From the NCBI GenBank assembly GCA_021228405.1, contig JAJQRF010000017.1, positions 1-57,342 on the forward strand: a DNA stretch of 57,342 nt, read 5' to 3'. The notes below the pieces were generated by a model. The model saw only the letters and a program-made list of their open reading frames with translations. It searched no databases and was not told where the DNA came from. Position numbers and translations under genes: made by a program. The DNA is from Pyrinomonadaceae bacterium (GTDB taxonomy: Bacteria > Acidobacteriota > Blastocatellia > Pyrinomonadales > Pyrinomonadaceae). Shown in pieces: positions 28,093 through 36,020 of this stretch. The stretch's first letter is position 1. Each line of letters begins with the position of its first letter.

Positions 28093-29385
28093 CTACGCAT
28101 AGATACCACGCATCCGTGTATCGTAAGCAACGCGGTCAATTGCAAGCATATACGCCGCCGTTCTCGAATCGACATTATGCAATTGTGCAAAGTGCGACAG
28201 TTCGTTAAAACTGGCAACCATTTTTTCTTCGAGCCTTTGATTCACCACATCTTCGCTCCAGAAATATCCCATTCTGTCCTGCACCCATTCAAAATATGAA
28301 ACGGTCACGCCCCCGGCATTGGCGAGAATATCGGGAATCACGAAAACGCCTTTGTCGTGCAGAATTTGATCGGCTTTCGGAGTCGTCGGACCGTTTGCGC
28401 CTTCGGCTAAAATTTTACAATTCAGTCTTTCCGCATTTTCCGAAGTGATCTGATTTTCCGTGGCACAAGGCGCAAGCACGTCGCATTCGAGTTCGAGAAT
28501 TTCCGAATTTGAAACGGTGTCGGCTTCTTTGTAGCCTTCGAGAGTTTTGTTCATCTGCAAATAGCTTAACACTTCGGGAATATCCAGACCGTTTTTGTTG
28601 TAAATTCCGCCGTTGATGTCGGAAATCGCGGTAATTTTATACCCGTATTCGTGCATTAACGAAGCACCTAATCCGCCGACGTTTCCTGACCCCTGAACGA
28701 CAACCGAAGTTTGTTCGGGGGTTAAATTAAAACGTTTGATTGCTTCATTGACGGTAAACATCAAACCGCGTCCGGTCGCTTCGCGTCTGCCGAGCGAACC
28801 GCCGATGGGCACGGGTTTTCCCGTCACTACTGCCGTCACCGTGTGACGTGCGTGCATCGAATAGGTGTCCATAATCCACGCCATCGTTTGCTCGTTGGTG
28901 TTCATATCCGGCGCGGGAACGTCTTTGTCGGGACCGATGAAATCGATCAATTCCGCCGTATAACGGCGGGTTAATCTTTCCAGTTCACCAATCGACATCT
29001 GATGCGGGTTACAGATAATTCCGCCTTTACCGCCACCGAACGGAACGTTTACGACCGCGCATTTCCAGGTCATCCACGCCGAAAGTGCTTTAACTTCATC
29101 GAGCGTGACATCGGGCGCGTAACGGATTCCGCCTTTTGCCGGACCGCGTGCAAAGTTGTGCTGAACGCGAAAACCTTCAAAAACTTCAATATGTCCCGAA
29201 TCCATTCTGACGGGAATATAAACTTTGATCTCGCGGCTCGGAACACGCATCACTGCATATAAATCCGGGTCTAAACCTAATAATTGGGCAGCGCGGTCAA
29301 AGCGTTCGCTCATCGCTTCAAACGGATTTTTTTCATCCGTTCCCTTAAAACGCCGCATTTCATCTGCCATTGGATTTTTAATCAT
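28093..29385 (-). CDS. gdhA: Glu/Leu/Phe/Val dehydrogenase family glutamate dehydrogenase
   Basis: A 430-residue amino-acid dehydrogenase, most likely glutamate dehydrogenase, interconverting glutamate and 2-oxoglutarate plus ammonia. The catalytic region [10 protein letters not shown] and the upstream [14 protein letters not shown] are intact. [19 protein letters not shown] is typical of hexameric GDH. The Rossmann motif QGSGNVGG (GxGNVG) is present. Length and motifs fit the bacterial/archaeal small hexameric class. Cofactor preference cannot be settled by eye. The start ATG has GGAG upstream. The next gene on the same strand, larE, ends 52 bp upstream. Confidence 0.94.
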   Translation of the reverse strand: MIKNPMADEMRRFKGTDEKNPFEAMSERFDRAAQLLGLDPDLYAVMRVPSREIKVYIPVRMDSGHIEVFEGFRVQHNFARGPAKGGIRYAPDVTLDEVKALSAWMTWKCAVVNVPFGGGKGGIICNPHQMSIGELERLTRRYTAELIDFIGPDKDVPAPDMNTNEQTMAWIMDTYSMHARHTVTAVVTGKPVPIGGSLGRREATGRGLMFTVNEAIKRFNLTPEQTSVVVQGSGNVGGLGASLMHEYGYKITAISDINGGIYNKNGLDIPEVLSYLQMNKTLEGYKEADTVSNSEILELECDVLAPCATENQITSENAERLNCKILAEGANGPTTPKADQILHDKGVFVIPDILANAGGVTVSYFEWVQDRMGYFWSEDVVNQRLEEKMVASFNELSHFAQLHNVDSRTAAYMLAIDRVAYDTRMRGIYA

Positions 29386-29437
29386 ATATTTTCTCCAAAA
29401 TATCTATTTACGATAGCTTTATTTTAAATTTTAAAAA

Positions 29438-30286
29438 TCAATTTTCGATTCCCTCGTTCATCGCGCCGCTTCTGTAACCTTGCAGATCAAGCGTTACATA
29501 ACGGAAACCGAGCTTTTTGAATTTTTCGTTGAGGCGACCTATCAACTCAAAATTCAAAGTCTGCGTCAATTCCTGCGGAGCGATCTCCAAACGAACGAGT
29601 TCATCGTGTAATCTAACCCGAAATTCCTTAAAACCCGATTTTCGCAAAATCTCTTCGCCGCGCTCGATCTTTGAAAGTCTTTCGATCGTGACCGGAATGC
29701 CGTAAGCGATCCTTGAAGAAAGGCACGGACTCGCTGCTTTATCCCACGTCGGCAGATTTTGCGATTTGCTTAAGTTTCTGATTTCGCTTTTACTTAACCC
29801 GACTTCGACCAACGGACTGCGAACGAGATTTTCATTCGCCGCAAGTCTTCCCGGACGATAATCTCCAATATCGTCCGCGTTCGTTCCGTCGATCACAAAG
29901 TTAAGATTTTTTTGTCCGGCAATTTGCCGTAGCTTCCCGTAGAGTTCCGTTTTGCAAAAGTAACAACGGTTTGTCGGGTTTGCCTGATAGTTCGGGTCTT
30001 TTATTTCATCGGTCGAAATTTTTTCAAAGTTGAAATTGAATTTTCCGGCGATATTTTCGGCTTCTTCACGCTGAAACTGCGAAACACTCGGTGAAACGCC
30101 CAAAATACAAACTGCATTTTCCTTTAATTCCTGCGTGGCGATCAAAGCCAGATATGCACTGTCAACTCCGCCCGAATAGGCAACCAACACCGTTTCCATT
30201 TCACGCATCAAATCACGCAAATTTTGTTCTTTCTCGGCGGCGGTCAGTTTTGCCTTTTGTGTTTTAAGTGCTTGAGTATTTACCAT
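29438..30286 (-). CDS. larE: ATP-dependent sacrificial sulfur transferase LarE-like
   Basis: A 282-residue PP-loop enzyme. The P-loop is VAYSGGVDSAYLALIA and the middle has the family motifs CYFCKTELY and TNADDIGDYRPG. AASPCLSSRIAYG carries a Cys at the place where LarE donates its sulfur. LarE makes the nickel-pincer cofactor of lactate racemase with LarB and LarC, but neither is in the window, so the target may differ. I prefer ATG 30286. A TTG start 16 codons upstream would translate hairpin-rich leader sequence. Confidence 0.87.
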   Translation of the reverse strand: MVNTQALKTQKAKLTAAEKEQNLRDLMREMETVLVAYSGGVDSAYLALIATQELKENAVCILGVSPSVSQFQREEAENIAGKFNFNFEKISTDEIKDPNYQANPTNRCYFCKTELYGKLRQIAGQKNLNFVIDGTNADDIGDYRPGRLAANENLVRSPLVEVGLSKSEIRNLSKSQNLPTWDKAASPCLSSRIAYGIPVTIERLSKIERGEEILRKSGFKEFRVRLHDELVRLEIAPQELTQTLNFELIGRLNEKFKKLGFRYVTLDLQGYRSGAMNEGIEN

Positions 30287-30459
30287 TATTTTACGGCTTT
30301 TGATGCCGTGTTTTTTGAGCGCAGGCTCAAACAAAAATCTTAGCTTACGGCAAACGGCTAAAGCAAATACGGGAAACTAAAATTTATCCTCTTATAAGCG
30401 AAAAGAAATAGACTGTTTAGGCGGAAAGTGCTAAAGTTTTTCTGCCTCTTTATCAACAA

Positions 30460-31896
30460 ATGAATTTATTCCTGCAATATAAATTATTAAATGGGCGGCA
30501 AAAATATCTGGTATTTATTTTTGCGGTTGTTTTATTCATCTCGTCGATCGTTCAAGTATCTGCGCAAGAAAATGCTGAAGCAGAGGCGGACGACCCGGTG
30601 GCGATCTTTAATCGGGGGCAGGACGCGCACGAAAAAGGCGATTTCGCCGAAGCGATCAAATTTTACGACAAAGCCTTGGCGATTTTGCCCGAATTTCCCG
30701 AAGCCGAATATCAGAAAGGAAACGCCCTGATCTCGCTCAATAAACCGCTCGAAGCCGAAAAATCGTTTCGCAAAGCCGTCGAGCTTCGCGATGATTGGAC
30801 TTTGGCTTTGGCGAGTCACGGCGCGGTTTTGGTTCGTCTGAATCAATTCAAAGAAGCCGAAACCGTTCTGCTCAAAGCCGTCGAACTCGATGAGCAAAAT
30901 TTTCCCGCTTACGCCGCATTAACCGAGCTTCGTTTGAAAACCAAAGCCAAACCCGAAGTTTTGCAGGAAATGCTTGCGAAGATAAAAGTTTTAACGACGG
31001 GTAAGGTCAAACCGACAGCTTCGATCTGGGCGGCGCGGGCGGCTTTGGAAAATGCTCTGGGTGATCGGGTTGCGGCAAAAACAAGCCTGAATCAGGCTTT
31101 GGAAATCGAGCCGAAAAATCAATTCGCCTTGTCCGAACGCGCCGATATTGCCTTGAACGAAGGCGATTCCGAACGCGCCGCCGGGCTTTTGAAAATGCTT
31201 TTACAGCTTGCGCCCGATTCGGAAAACGTGAAAATACTTCAGGCGCGGAGCATTTTATTGAACGGTAAAGTCGATGAAGCCTTGAAAATTCTCGATTCTG
31301 TCACGAACCCGACAGAAAACCTCTTGACATTCCGTGCTAAAATTATTGCAAATAATTCGCTTAACGCTTCTGAACTTGAAGAAAAGCTTGTAAAAGACGA
31401 AAAAAATGCGATAATCCTTTCACGTCTTTGTTCTCTCTTGCGCCGGGACAATCCGATGAAGGCATTGGATTACTGCCGCCGCGCATCCGAAGCCGAACCG
31501 TCGAATATCAATCACGCGATCGGTTACGGTGCGGCACTCGTGCAGGCGCAGAAATTTAATGAAGCGGTTGCGCTTTTGACGCGATTGAAAGGATTTGCGC
31601 CGGACAATTACACGATTCACGCAAATCTGGCGACGGCTCTTTTTCAAATGAAACGTCTTCCGGAAGCCAAAGCGGAATATCAATGGCTGACGGAAAAACA
31701 GCCGAACTTGGCGATCACGTATTTTTTGCTCGGCGTAACGCACGATCAATTGAGCGAATATATGGATGCGATGGCAAATTACCAGCAGTTTTTGCGGCTT
31801 GCCGATGCACAAGTAAATCAGGTCGAGATCGAAAAAGTAAATCTGCGGCTTCCGGCATTGCAGAAATTGATAAAGGAAAAGAAGGGGAAAAAATAA
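30460..31896 (+). CDS. Exported tetratricopeptide repeat protein
   Basis: A 478-residue TPR protein. A signal peptide or N-terminal TM (about residues 17-36, ending SAQ) targets it to the periplasm. Multiple 34-residue TPR-like units follow, for example AIKFYDKALAILPEFPEAEY and AEKSFRKAVELRDDWTLALA near the start and AMANYQQFLRL near the end. TPR solenoids mediate protein contacts; no enzymatic domain is present. It leads a run of three exported proteins with short gaps and may scaffold them. Confidence 0.87.
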   Translation: MNLFLQYKLLNGRQKYLVFIFAVVLFISSIVQVSAQENAEAEADDPVAIFNRGQDAHEKGDFAEAIKFYDKALAILPEFPEAEYQKGNALISLNKPLEAEKSFRKAVELRDDWTLALASHGAVLVRLNQFKEAETVLLKAVELDEQNFPAYAALTELRLKTKAKPEVLQEMLAKIKVLTTGKVKPTASIWAARAALENALGDRVAAKTSLNQALEIEPKNQFALSERADIALNEGDSERAAGLLKMLLQLAPDSENVKILQARSILLNGKVDEALKILDSVTNPTENLLTFRAKIIANNSLNASELEEKLVKDEKNAIILSRLCSLLRRDNPMKALDYCRRASEAEPSNINHAIGYGAALVQAQKFNEAVALLTRLKGFAPDNYTIHANLATALFQMKRLPEAKAEYQWLTEKQPNLAITYFLLGVTHDQLSEYMDAMANYQQFLRLADAQVNQVEIEKVNLRLPALQKLIKEKKGKK

Positions 31897-31924
31897 ATTA
31901 ATCGAGAGTTTAGGAGGAACGAAA

Positions 31925-32500
31925 TTGAAAATGTATTACAAAAAAAATGACGGAAAATTATTTATCGATGTTCAAAAGTTTACTTTGCTGAAGTTTTTGA
32001 TTTTGTCTTTCGCCTTGACGTTTTTCGCTTCTCTTTCCGTGCGGGCGCAGGAGCTTTCGCCGACCGAAATCGCGCCGCCGCCTTTGAAGATTTTGTCGAA
32101 GGGCGAAAAAGACCGGCTCGATGCCGAAGACGATGTCAAGAAACGCACCAAGCTCGCGCTCGAACTGATGGACGCGCGTTTGAAGAAAGCCGAGGAACTC
32201 GACACGCAAAACCAATTTGTCGAGATGTATGACGAACTCGGCAAATTTCACGCGCTGATCGATTACACTCTGACTTTTTTGAACAACGCGAATATGGGCG
32301 CGGGCAAATCGCTCAACAACATCAAGCGTTTCGAGATCGGACTGCGCGCCTATCCGCCGCGCCTCGAAGCCGTCCGCCGCAATCTGCCGATCAGATATGA
32401 AAAATACGTCAGATTTTTGATCCAATCCATCCGCGACACGCGCAGTAAAGCCGTTGACAACTTTTTTGCCGATTCGGTCGTGCCGAACGTCCAAAGTTAG
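31925..32500 (+). CDS. Secreted helical protein of unknown function
   Basis: A 191-residue protein with a signal peptide (VRAQ cleavage near residue 42). The mature part is mostly helical and charged, with repeated Leu/Glu/Lys heptads (about 60-110). Translation probably starts at TTG 31925, because AGGAGG (31912-31917) is exactly 7 nt upstream. An in-frame ATG two codons later is 13 nt away. I do not recognise a family. It sits 28 bp after the TPR gene and shares a gene-by-gene layout with the next secreted protein, to which its central helices look distantly similar. Confidence 0.7.
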   Translation: MKMYYKKNDGKLFIDVQKFTLLKFLILSFALTFFASLSVRAQELSPTEIAPPPLKILSKGEKDRLDAEDDVKKRTKLALELMDARLKKAEELDTQNQFVEMYDELGKFHALIDYTLTFLNNANMGAGKSLNNIKRFEIGLRAYPPRLEAVRRNLPIRYEKYVRFLIQSIRDTRSKAVDNFFADSVVPNVQS

Positions 32501-32526
32501 CTTTTTATTACCGAGTTATTACCGAG

Positions 32527-33066
32527 ATGAAGTATTCGATTCTTTTACTTTTTGTTTTTCCCCTGTTCTTTTTCACTTCCGACGCAAACGCACAGCGGCG
32601 CGATTATATGACCGATGCGGAGATCGAGATCGTCCGCGATTCGCAGGAGATAGATTTGCGCGTCGATGTGCTCGTGAAAATGATCGACCGCCGTTTCGCG
32701 GTTTTGAACAACGAACCGTCGCCGATCAAGAAAAACGCCGAACTTTGGGGCGACGCGCCGAAAGGAACGCGGCTCGAACTGCTTTCCGACATCAACAAAA
32801 TTCTGATGAAAGCCATCGACGACATCGATCAGGTTGCCGAACGCAAATCTGTCGATGCGAAGATGTTTCCGAAGGCGGTCAAAAATCTCGCCGCTTCGTG
32901 CACTGTCTACCACACGAAATTAAAAATGGAATACGACAAAGCCGCCGACGAAAAGGAAAAAGGCGTAATCATCGGCGCGCTCGAATCCTGCGATCAGGTC
33001 AATCAAGCCGTCGCCAAACTCGCCGACATCGTGCCGAAGGAAGAAAAGAAAAAGAAATCTAATTGA
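32527..33066 (+). CDS. Secreted helical protein of unknown function
   Basis: A 179-residue protein with signal peptide (ends DANAQ) and a charged helical body ending in a Lys-rich tail (KEEKKKKSN). The pattern LLSDINKILMKAIDDIDQVA recalls the MYDELGKFHALIDYTL region of the preceding gene, so the two may be diverged paralogues. The 26-bp gap between them holds a tandem copy of TTATTACCGAG (32507-32525). No known domain is recognised. Confidence 0.68.
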   Translation: MKYSILLLFVFPLFFFTSDANAQRRDYMTDAEIEIVRDSQEIDLRVDVLVKMIDRRFAVLNNEPSPIKKNAELWGDAPKGTRLELLSDINKILMKAIDDIDQVAERKSVDAKMFPKAVKNLAASCTVYHTKLKMEYDKAADEKEKGVIIGALESCDQVNQAVAKLADIVPKEEKKKKSN

Positions 33067-33411
33067 GTTTCAACCTCTTAAGTAATCACGCAAAACGATA
33101 TGACAAAAAAACTCCCCTCCTTCAAAAGGAGAGGAGTTTTTGTTCAAGCTAACTTTTTATATTTAATTGTAATGCTCATTGAGGACACTTTATCTTGAAA
33201 ATAAATAGTAAAAAAAAATTGCACAAAAACCCTGCCGTTATGTGCTATTATATAAGAGCGAGTCGTCCTAACCTCTACTGACGGCTCATTTACTCCGATC
33301 TGTTTTCTATCGAAAATCTAAATATTTCCGAACTCCCGCCCAAATTTCAGACAGGTTTGACGGCGGAAGTTTAGAAAAATCCATAAGAGAATCGAATTAA
33401 TAATTTAAGCG
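33067..33411. other. Intergenic region with terminator
   Basis: About 345 bp without a gene between the secreted-protein group and 33412. It contains the terminator at 33105-33142, an A-rich run near 33215, and TATTATATAAG near 33246 that could serve as a -10 region for the next gene. The paired -35 is unclear. No RNA gene is recognised. Confidence 0.5.
33105..33142 (+). terminator. Terminator of the TPR/secreted-protein group
   Basis: Stem ACTCCCCTCCTT/AAGGAGAGGAGT with one mismatch, flanked by A6 before and T5 after. The 16-mer ctcccctccttcaaaa at its core (33112-33127) is identical to part of the MITE-like repeat near 57025, so the terminator may be derived from that element. Confidence 0.8.
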
Positions 33412-33984
33412 ATGAACGATTATCAAACATTGATGAGTGCCCTCCACAATGCTCATCAGGATTTTCAGCGAAAATGTCAGAAATGGAAGGACAGCGAACA
33501 TTACCGCCCTGAAAACATCGCGGCGGTCAAAGTTCAGGAGCCGATGAGCATTTCAATGGCGCGGCAGGATTTCTGGGACGCGTTCAACCGTCTTTTCGAC
33601 GGCAAACTCATCCCGCTCGAATCCCGTTTCAAGATCAACCCGCAATCGGCGATCGACGAGATCATCGATTTTCTGGCGGTCGATATTCCCGCGTTCCGCT
33701 GCGTCAATTACAAGGAATTTTTTCTCGAAAAACTCAAAAACACCAAAATGACACCCGCGCAGGAACAACGCCTCATCAACGTTTTCATCCGTCTGTGCAA
33801 AACGCGCACGATGCCCCGCGAATTTCAAAAATGGTGCGAACTCGTCCTGTCCTTTGCCGACCTCGACATCGTTGACGACCTGATGGTTTTATCAAAAAGC
33901 AGTAACAATTACACGAAAACCAAATCGAAACTGATGATGGAAATGATCTTCAAAGACCGCAAGGAAGTCCCGAATTATACCTAA
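33412..33984 (+). CDS. Conserved-looking protein of unknown function
   Basis: A 190-residue soluble, mostly helical protein with no signal peptide. It has several Cys and aromatic residues (FRCVNYKEFF, QKWCELVL), many Lys and Met residues, and no motif I recognise. Codon use looks coding and ATG 33412 is the obvious start, though the Shine-Dalgarno is weak. A good terminator follows at 34022. It is a single-gene transcript. Confidence 0.65.
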   Translation: MNDYQTLMSALHNAHQDFQRKCQKWKDSEHYRPENIAAVKVQEPMSISMARQDFWDAFNRLFDGKLIPLESRFKINPQSAIDEIIDFLAVDIPAFRCVNYKEFFLEKLKNTKMTPAQEQRLINVFIRLCKTRTMPREFQKWCELVLSFADLDIVDDLMVLSKSSNNYTKTKSKLMMEMIFKDRKEVPNYT

Positions 33985-34021
33985 GGATTTTGGATTTTAG
34001 ATTTTGGATTTGATTCAATAA

Positions 34022-34053
34022 AAAAAACGCAGACTGAAAAGCCTGCGTTTTTT
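34022..34053 (+). terminator. Terminator of the 33412 gene
   Basis: An 11-bp stem AAAAAACGCAG/CTGCGTTTTTT with a 10-nt loop and a T6 tract, about 37 bp beyond the stop. Confidence 0.85.
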
Positions 34054-34205
34054 ATTGTCGAACAAACTGAAGTTTGTTCCTTCAACAGCCGGTCGAACAT
34101 CTCGAAAGTGATGGAGCGAACGGTTAAGCAGGGAAACAAATTGAAGTTTGTTTTACTTTGAATATTTAACCGTCTGAAACCTTCTCCACATTAAAAATTG
34201 TTCGG

Positions 34206-34414
34206 TTTATAATTTCTAAACTGTAGTTTAGAAATTATAAACTTAAGTTTAGAAATTATTAATTTAGGTTTAGAAAATAAAAACTTTAGTTTAGAAGTTA
34301 TTTTACTCGGTATGGAAATTATTTACCGAAGTTTATAATTTCTAAATTTAAGTTTAGAAATTATTTACTTTGGTTTGGAAATTATTTACTTTGGTTTAGA
34401 AATTATTTACAATC
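34206..34414. repeat. Array of about nine degenerate 20-24-bp AT-rich repeats led by a palindrome
   Basis: The left end is a perfect palindrome: 17-bp arms (34206-34222 and 34225-34241) with a 2-bp GT centre. Then AGTTTAGAAATTATTTACTTTG-like units follow head to tail up to 34414. One copy near 34332-34353 is inverted. The unit core TTTAGAAATTAT is about one to two helical turns apart from copy to copy. The array lies directly before the ribosome binding site of the next gene. It is neither a CRISPR nor coding; a multi-site operator or an AT-rich nucleoid or phase-variable element is possible. Confidence 0.85.
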
Positions 34415-34449
34415 CATTTAATCAATTATTTCCGGCAAAGGAGGATTTT

Positions 34450-35136
34450 ATGGCATCAGTTTTTCCGAATAAGAATTCAGATAAAACCGTCTGGTTGAGA
34501 ACTTTTTCATCGCAGTTTGCGTTGGTCGCGGCGGATTTTAATTTCAGTCCGGCAAGGGTTGCGGAAGTGCAAAGAGCTTGCGAAACGGTTGTTTATTCAA
34601 TCCGGCTGGCGGCACAGGCGAAGCAATATGCAAAGGCTTGCCATGAGTTTCGCGATACTTTTTTGAGGAAAAAAAGCAATTTGCCGCAGACTGCGCCCGA
34701 ATTTAAAGAAATCACGCCGCCTGCCGAATTATTTCCCTCGAATGCGCTCGCATATATCGAAGAAACGATCAATTTGCTGAAAGCGCAGAGCAATTACACA
34801 TCCGCGACAGGCGCGTTGCTCGGCATCGTTTCGGCAAAAGCGGACAAAATTCAGCCGACCGACAAACCGAAAGTAAAGCTGATCTCCCTGATAAACAGCG
34901 TCATCCGCATCAACTGGAAAAAAGGCAAAGCGCAAGCCGTTCTGGTCGAATCGAAACGCGGTGAGGAAGAAAATTTCACCGAGATCGGACGCGATCAATA
35001 TTCGCCGTTCATCGATGCCCGTCCGCCGCTCGAACACGGTAAACCCGAACTCCGCTTTTACCGTCTGACCTATCTCGACCACGATAAACCCGTCGGGATG
35101 ACTTCGGAGATTTATTCGGTCACGACGAATCCTTAA
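34450..35136 (+). CDS. Two-domain protein of unknown function with FN3-like C-terminus
   Basis: A 228-residue protein. The N-terminal about 140 residues are helical (LVAADFNFSPARVAEVQRAC). The C-terminal about 90 residues, from VKLISLINSVIRINWKKGK through the final strand (MTSEIYSVT), alternate strands like an FN3 domain. I recall similar two-part hypothetical proteins in environmental bacteria, but no function is assigned. The start is set by AAAGGAGG 5 nt before ATG 34450. The gene stops 4 bp before the stop of the convergent small gene at 35141. The unusual repeat array just upstream suggests specific regulation. Confidence 0.75.
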   Translation: MASVFPNKNSDKTVWLRTFSSQFALVAADFNFSPARVAEVQRACETVVYSIRLAAQAKQYAKACHEFRDTFLRKKSNLPQTAPEFKEITPPAELFPSNALAYIEETINLLKAQSNYTSATGALLGIVSAKADKIQPTDKPKVKLISLINSVIRINWKKGKAQAVLVESKRGEEENFTEIGRDQYSPFIDARPPLEHGKPELRFYRLTYLDHDKPVGMTSEIYSVTTNP

Positions 35137-35140
35137 ATTG

Positions 35141-35332
35141 TTATGATATTTTAACGCGAATCTTTTCAGAAGAGTTTTTACGAATAGAGCGGGTTTTCGC
35201 AACACTTTTTCGGCGTTTGTTTTTGAGTTTTATCTCTTTTATCAAAAGACTGAAATCCGCCAAATCCTTTTCCGTCCAGGGTTCGGATTTGATGACGAAA
35301 TCTATTTCTTTCGGTTCTTTAGCGAGCTTCAT
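35141..35332 (-). CDS. Small basic protein, candidate antitoxin of a GNAT-like pair
   Basis: A 63-residue protein. The N-terminus MKLAKEPKEIDFVIKSEPWT is acidic and hydrophobic, and the C-terminus is strongly Lys/Arg-rich. It begins 5 bp after the stop of the GNAT-like gene on the same strand, so it is the second gene of a tight pair. Size, charge split and pairing fit an antitoxin or a small regulatory partner. The family is not recognised with certainty. Confidence 0.6.
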   Translation of the reverse strand: MKLAKEPKEIDFVIKSEPWTEKDLADFSLLIKEIKLKNKRRKSVAKTRSIRKNSSEKIRVKIS

Positions 35333-35337
35333 AATTT

Positions 35338-35859
35338 TTAAGATGCAAAATATTTTACTACGAGTTGTTCGGCGGCGCGGGTTTCGATAAACATTCGCTG
35401 TCCGCGAAAATACTTTGCGCCCAATGATCTTTCGTAATGTTTTATCAATGCCGTTTTTGAATCGAAGGCTACAAAGCCTTCATAATTTTTTTCAAAGGAA
35501 ATCTTGCAAGCGAAAGCAACTAAATTTCCGGCGACTCCCAAATAAAGTTTGTCTTTACCTTTGTTAAATTTCGCGCTTTCCAGAAGATGTATAAATATAT
35601 GATCTTTTTTATCTTCTAAAGCAATCAGACCTTGTATTATATCAAAATTATTAAGGGTCGTGAGTTTGAAAACTTCTTTGAATGATACTTTTAATTCAAG
35701 ATGCCAATCGAAAACCCAATCCGATTTTTTTATCAAACGCTTATCTTGCCGAGTAATTTTTGTAATTTCCGTATCGAATATTTCTCCCGTGAGCGAGTTT
35801 TCAATCGAATTTGTAAGTTTATCGATTTCAAAATCAAGTAGATTGTTTGAAGTTTCCAT
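35338..35859 (-). CDS. GNAT-like acetyltransferase, candidate toxin
   Basis: A 173-residue protein read from ATG 35859. A start 11 codons upstream gives a weakly supported extension. The C-terminal half has the GNAT layout: strand LYLGVAGNLVAFACKISFEK, then GFVAFDSKTALIKHYERSLG (helix before the typical Y..LG turn), AKYF and MFIET. An upstream strand (GLIALEDKKDHIFIHLLESA) fits GNAT beta-strands 2-4. The N-terminal about 60 residues are charged. With the 63-residue gene 5 bp downstream it forms a compact two-gene module, transcribed divergently from gcvT. I infer an acetyltransferase toxin-antitoxin or a protein-modification pair; the target is unknown. Confidence 0.6.
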   Translation of the reverse strand: METSNNLLDFEIDKLTNSIENSLTGEIFDTEITKITRQDKRLIKKSDWVFDWHLELKVSFKEVFKLTTLNNFDIIQGLIALEDKKDHIFIHLLESAKFNKGKDKLYLGVAGNLVAFACKISFEKNYEGFVAFDSKTALIKHYERSLGAKYFRGQRMFIETRAAEQLVVKYFAS

Positions 35860-35967
35860 ATTTTTGGAAATGATAATTAAGGTTTCGGTCAAAATTAAAA
35901 TATTTCATAAACATTTTCAAATTAGTTTCCCGAAAGCCGCTAAAAAGTATTTCTTATGCGGACAATC

Positions 35968-35996
35968 TTGACGCGTCTGGTTGTGAATGGTAGCTT
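35968..35996 (+). promoter_or_regulatory. Candidate gcvT promoter
   Basis: TTGACG (35968-35973) and TAGCTT (35991-35996) are separated by 17 bp and lie 25 bp before the gcvT ATG. The -35 is good and the -10 weak. I looked for a glycine riboswitch here and saw none. Confidence 0.3.
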
Positions 35997-36020
35997 TTTT
36001 CCTTTACACTTCAAAATATT

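Larger units (their letters stand above)
33985..34449. other. Long non-coding region: terminator and AT-rich repeat array
   Basis: About 465 bp. It holds a low-complexity GATTTTGGATTTTAG duplication (about 33986-34015), the terminator at 34022-34053 and the repeat array at 34206-34414. A convincing Shine-Dalgarno AAAGGAGG (34437-34444) sits 5 nt before ATG 34450. In-frame upstream starts (from 34375) would translate the repeats and are rejected. Confidence 0.7.

Noticed and set aside
34206-34414. CRISPR array in the AT-rich repeat region
   Set aside because: The units are contiguous and degenerate with no unique spacers, and no cas genes are present.
34375-34449. Upstream in-frame extension of the FN3-like gene
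   Set aside because: It would translate AT-rich repeats, while ATG 34450 has an excellent ribosome binding site.
35893-36020. Glycine riboswitch upstream of gcvT
   Set aside because: The leader is only about 25 nt from the candidate promoter and no paired aptamer stems are visible.
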